Assembly: GCA_015680685.1 (NCBI GenBank) | Contig: MNCI01010857.1 | Location: 14,065-78,064, forward strand | DNA length: 64,000 nt | Direction of reading: 5' to 3' | Origin: Gnetum montanum | Lineage: Eukaryota > Streptophyta > Gnetopsida > Gnetales > Gnetaceae | In this document: piece after piece, positions 60,013 to 64,000 of the stretch | How positions within the stretch are numbered: position 1 is the stretch's first letter | Layout of the letters: each line of letters starts with the position of its first letter | The notes under the pieces: model-generated | The model's input: only the letters and a program-made list of their open reading frames with translations | Told to the model about the DNA's origin: nothing | Database searches by the model: none | Program-made: the position numbers and the translations under genes

Positions 60013-61600
60013 TAATGGTGCTATAAATTTTGGTTGTTGAAATTAGAAAACTAAAAGACCTAAATGTCAAAATAGTTTCAACCCTGAATCCCAAGGGCCT
60101 CTAAAAAATGAGATTCAAGATACCTTGGATGATCTTGCTTATCACCCAAGGACTTACAAAATGTAAATAGAAATGGCTATGAAAACGTAAACATAATCGT
60201 AGATAAAATTAGAAATTAGAATGAAAATAAAAATGTAAACATAAATATAAATGGTGAAATGGAAAAATAAATAACTTTAAAAATGAAGAAAAAATGGTAT
60301 TCCAATTGTAGATTCAAAATGAAAATAAGTATAGAAACGAAAATGTAAAGTATAGTTTGCACAACATGAAAAATAAGCTTAATAAAAAATAAAGAATATA
60401 CGTTCATGAAGTTTAGGTTTATGCCAAAAGCACAATAAGTTCCTTGCAAAAGCTGAAAGCTCATCAAAGAAGGTAGGCTACATCCTACTACAACCTCATG
60501 ATCTAGTTTCTTTCCAAATTTGGTTTTTAGTAACATTTCGTTGGGGTCCACCAAGGTCTACAATATGAGAATGACATTGGTATTGTAATTTTAAAGCATG
60601 GAAGCTATTTGGGAGTTTTTGTGCCTAGTGTAGTACTAGTTTCTACTAGTAAACAATGCTACAAAGTGAGGTTGTAATGTGATTTGGTGATTGTGAAAGT
60701 GGAATTACTATGAAAGGTTACAAAGTACCAAAATGTTGTAATGTGTTGAAAATTGGAACTGTGAAGACTATGAAAAATGCCAAATTTTGAATATGAAAAA
60801 ATTTGGAAAACTAAAAATGGTGTTGAAATTGGATTTTTTTCAGGTATGGTTTCTATTTTTAGACCTATGCACAACTACCATGATTGTTGATAGATTGATG
60901 TCAATGTGCAAGTTATAATGGTCATCCTCTCCTAGAATAGTTACTTTTTTTGTAACTCTAGAATGGACTATGGCCACAAAACTCATCTATTTGGTATAAA
61001 TAGTGAATGGAATTTTGTGACTATTTTGTATCATCCTTACTATGTTGTCCTTGATCAATGGTCATCTACTTTCAATGTAGTTTCCATTGATTGTAAGTTT
61101 GAAATGAGCTATAGCCAGAAAACCCATCCATTTACTATAAATAATACATGGACTTTTGTAACTATGTTGGAATCATTCTTACTACATTGGATTTGGTGGA
61201 GTATGTTGAGGTTGTTGGAAAATGTCAAAAGTAGTAGAAAATATGCAAAAATTTAGAAACTATGGAAATGGTGGAATCTATTGGAAAGTGCCATGCCTAG
61301 TTGAGAATATTGTCTATGTTGGTTGTTGTTGACCTAGAATCACTACATTGGATATTGTTGAAAAATGGAAATTCTAACAATTCCAATGTTGTACTTCTAA
61401 TAGATCTTGGTAGTGACTATGCTAGCTACTATGTCTACTAAAATTGGCTCCAGAGTAGTTGGGGCTATTTCCATACAAAAAGCCATGAAAATGTCAATTT
61501 TAGCCATTTCCAATGTATTTTCAACCTTCTGAAGCTCATATATACATATTAGATACCTTTTCCTACTACGAAAGTGAGGCAATAATAGCTTTTGAAGCAT
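60013..61600 (-). repeat. D: 5' LTR (left end certain, right end approximate)
   Basis: On - the LTR ends at 60013, directly before the primer site. Its start is placed near 61600 by A's LTR length and by the beginning of LTR F at about 61640; I could not see a sharp boundary. It holds a diverged tandem duplication with a 141-bp period (60961-61100 and 61102-61240), whose units contain 'ctatggccacaaaactcat' and 'ggtataaatagtgaatgg'. Confidence 0.5.
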
Positions 61601-61639
61601 TTTTTAGCCTTATAAATTTGAAATATCCTAGATTATCGC

Positions 61640-62888
61640 TCATGGACTACATATCTCATGTGAAGACATCTCATAACTAGGAGGATATGGAGTAGATGAA
61701 GAGGAAGCTCAATCTAGCTATGGGAATATAGAAAATCATCAACTAAGGATTTTGAAACACCATTAACTTTGGAACTCATGATTCAGCATAGTCCCAAAAT
61801 TTGGGTGAGGATCTCTACAAGCACGGTATCACGCTAGACTACGTAGACAACATGGCACCCTAGAAGTCCAAACACCTGCAAAGCTACTTTCGAGCTTGCT
61901 TTCCATCCTATGCAGCATAGTCAACGTAGCATCCAATCATGAGGCCAGTTTGTTTAAAACTAGCACTTAGGATGGACTAAATAGTTCAACAAATTTTCTA
62001 ACTATGAGTCCTGCTATGCTACGCTATGCTACATAGTGTAGTAGGCCATGTCGTGTTAAAAATGTTGCAAGTGTTAGATCAGACACAGAAAATGCAATTC
62101 ACAGATATTTTTTTTTGAAAGATGCATACCCTACTTTATCCTTAAAGTGTGATTAGTATGACATAGAAAAATCGAGTAAATTACATAGCGTAGCACAACA
62201 TAGTAGGACCCTAGCATGAAAAAATCTTCTCTCAAATTGTCTTGACATGGAAAATAAAATTTCCCATGCTTCTACCATGAAAAATTATTGATCTATTACC
62301 ACCTCAGAATATGACTAAGATCCCATGACAAAAAACTTGCAAAGTAAGTTAAAATTCAGGCAAAAGTGGGTGCTACACTACACAGCATAGCATAGGGTAG
62401 CAGGGTGATAATGCAAGAAGATCCTCCATCAAGTTGTTCTAGCAAAAGAATTACACTTGGCTATGCTTCAACCTCCAAGAATGCTTTTCCCACTTCACCC
62501 TCAGGTCCCAATCAATGTCTCCTGATAAAACATTGTAGGTTGTGATTCAAATTCATCCCAAACTGACGGCTATGCTGTGCTACACTACATAGTGTAGCAC
62601 AACCTAGTAAGGACCTAAAAGATAAAAAGTGCCCTAGGGATTAAACCAGGAAGTCTCAGGCTCCTTTAACATGAAAAGTGTAATTGCTGGTTGCTAAAGT
62701 AGCTTGTCTTGGGAAGCCTCAGAGGAGTATTTTTAGTTTTTGAACAAGATTTCTCTTAAAGGTGGCTACTACGCTGTGTAGGATAACATAGTGTAGTGAG
62801 TGGGTATTCATGCTACTCTGCTACCCTATGAAGCATAACTAGCATAACAATTGAAAATAAGTCATAGGAGTAATGATGGAAAATATCA
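61640..62888 (+). repeat. F: U3 part of a B/C-type LTR
   Basis: Same family and orientation as C's LTR: 'gaaacaccatta..ggtgaggatctc' (61748) matches B near 15050, and 'ggatggactaaatagttcaacaaattttctaa' as a region (61972-62005) matches C at 33832. Palindrome clusters occur at about 62012, 62175, 62378, 62580, 62770 and 62818. No TATA box is reached: LTR G's end cuts it near 62888. Confidence 0.65.
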
Positions 62889-64000
62889 GTTGCTGGAAAC
62901 ACCAAGGGGATTTCCATGTACACAGTTTTAACCCTGGATCCCCGTGAGGGCCGTGCTGGAGAGAATGAATCCGTGGTGCCCTGAATGGTCTTTTTGATCA
63001 GACAGGGACTTACGTAATTAGTAAATTTGTCAATAATTATATGATGAAGTGGTTATTTGACATGGGAATATATTATCAATTTATGAGAAAATGAGATCCA
63101 CTTTGATATCGGATCTCGGAGGCAATGAAAGCAATGTAAATTATATGAAATTATTGTAGAATTCAATGTAACCAAGGTGTAATGAATTGAATCTAACACA
63201 TGCACTATCCTGAGATCTGGAATCTTCCTTATAGATAAATATGGTGAATGCAATGGGATTTACAAGCAAAGTTTGGTTTGGAGGAAGTTTCCGCCACCAA
63301 CAAGAAGCTAATTAGAGAGTAAGCAAGAAAATGCTAGTCTACCTTGTTCTAGCTAATCTGGGTTCAAGGGAGTCAGGCTTGAAGCAAAGTGTCTACTAAG
63401 TTGAGGTCTTCGGTCAAAAGCTTCCCTCTATCACCGTTGATTCTCTTTTCATCGTCTTGCCAATATTTTGCCAATATTGTCAAAAATTTCCAACAATTGT
63501 TCACCATTTAAGCATTGTTCACTGGGGTATTTATAAGATTAGGGTTAGGAGAAAAATGTGGTTTAGATGATGCATGTCCTAAACCCACAAAATGTCGTTT
63601 ACCTGGTGTATTCTAGCTGAATCTTGTGGCGCTATGCTGTGTTATGCTCTGAAGCGTAGTATAGCATAACTACCCTTTAAGAAGACAGTTTATTTGACTT
63701 TATCTCTTACATTGAGTGAACTATTCTATGAATATGTTGTGATATGCTGGGAAGCATATCATGGTGTAATGACCGCCACTACTTAAATTTTTTTATCCTT
63801 GTTATATCGACTGTGCTGCTTGTGCTACGCTGCGTTACGCTCCATAGCATAATGCAGCGTATCACCCAAAAAGTCAAAGTTTTGAACATGACTAACTTGC
63901 GAAGTTAGAGTGTTGTTGCTATGCATCCCTTGTTTTGTTCTATTCTCCTAGAGTCCACTATGCTGAGTTGCGTAGTGTAGTGTAGGAGTCCCTTAGTTGA
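62889..64000 (-). repeat. G: 3' part of a B/C-type LTR, running off the window
   Basis: On - the LTR end ('ccttggtgtttccagca', 62908-62892) matches C's LTR end ('gttggtgttttccagcc', 35285-35301). The stretch 62930-63010 ('gagggccgtgctggagaga', 'ggtgccctgaatggt') matches B 13300-13360. A TATA box is near 63530-63545. Palindromes lie at about 63640, 63740, 63820 and 63955. The rest of the element is outside the window. Confidence 0.7.

Noticed and set aside
60216-60554. 112-codon hydrophobic frame on the - strand
   Set aside because: It overlaps D's LTR and owes its Phe/Ile/Leu content to AT richness; no start context or homolog seen in A.
1-64000. Host protein-coding genes
   Set aside because: All open stretches longer than about 100 codons that I could interpret belong to retroelement proteins or the antisense gene; the others have biased composition and no homologous partner.

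Overview
The window is repeat DNA from a plant nuclear genome. I see no host gene, rRNA gene or intact tRNA gene. Both lineages present, Ty3/gypsy Athila-like and Tat-like, are plant-specific, and one primer binding site matches plant tRNA-Asp. The nested, heavily decayed elements fit a very large seed-plant genome, perhaps a gymnosperm, but the species cannot be read from this sequence. Every retroelement reading frame is broken by stops and frameshifts, so gene entries are pseudogenes.

Layout, left to right. E0 (1-3060, +) is an old Athila-like LTR end plus gag. Element A (about 3241-13170, +, Tat-like) has an LTR, primer site, 5' leader, gag, protease, a degenerate array and an antisense gene, and is cut off inside that gene. 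Element B (13240-22550, -, Tat-like) reads from high to low coordinates: the 5' half of an antisense gene (coded on +), array, RT, RNase H, second RNase H, integrase, array, a conserved post-integrase segment and the 3' LTR. Element C (about 22560-35308, +, same family as B) has a protease end, array, antisense gene (on -), array, RT to integrase, array, post-integrase segment and 3' LTR. Element D (35320 to about 61600, -, Tat-like) has its 5' LTR, primer site, gag and protease at the right, then the antisense gene (on +), a 194-bp palindromic satellite-like array, and an RT cut off at 35320. Element H (44804-54596, +, Athila-like) is a nearly complete 9.8-kb element inserted inside D's antisense gene, with a perfect GTTGC target-site duplication. 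Two head-to-head pieces of the B/C-type LTR (F and G) fill 61640-64000.

The main result comes from comparing the copies. A, C and D each place an extra gene directly after protease, on the opposite strand. B, C and D each place the start of that gene next to a repeat array and then RT. Combined order: LTR - gag - protease - [antisense gene] - array - RT - RNase H - archaeal-type RNase H - integrase - array - small conserved segment - LTR. The antisense gene has a TATA-like box 142-159 bp before its ATG in three copies, and matching introns (seven exons can be traced in C). It ends in a short acidic exon in three copies. Extra and antisense ORFs are known in Tat-lineage elements, usually beside an LTR. 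A multi-intron antisense gene between protease and RT is unusual and is the best candidate here for an undescribed system.

A second theme is palindromic repeats with a CTATGCTA/TAGCATAG core. They recur about every 194 bp upstream of D's antisense gene and at similar spacing in the LTR U3 of B, C, F and G. Two local oddities look like assembly or very recent events: a perfect 177-bp tandem duplication in A's LTR, and a single N at 9698 flanked by the same 40 bp.
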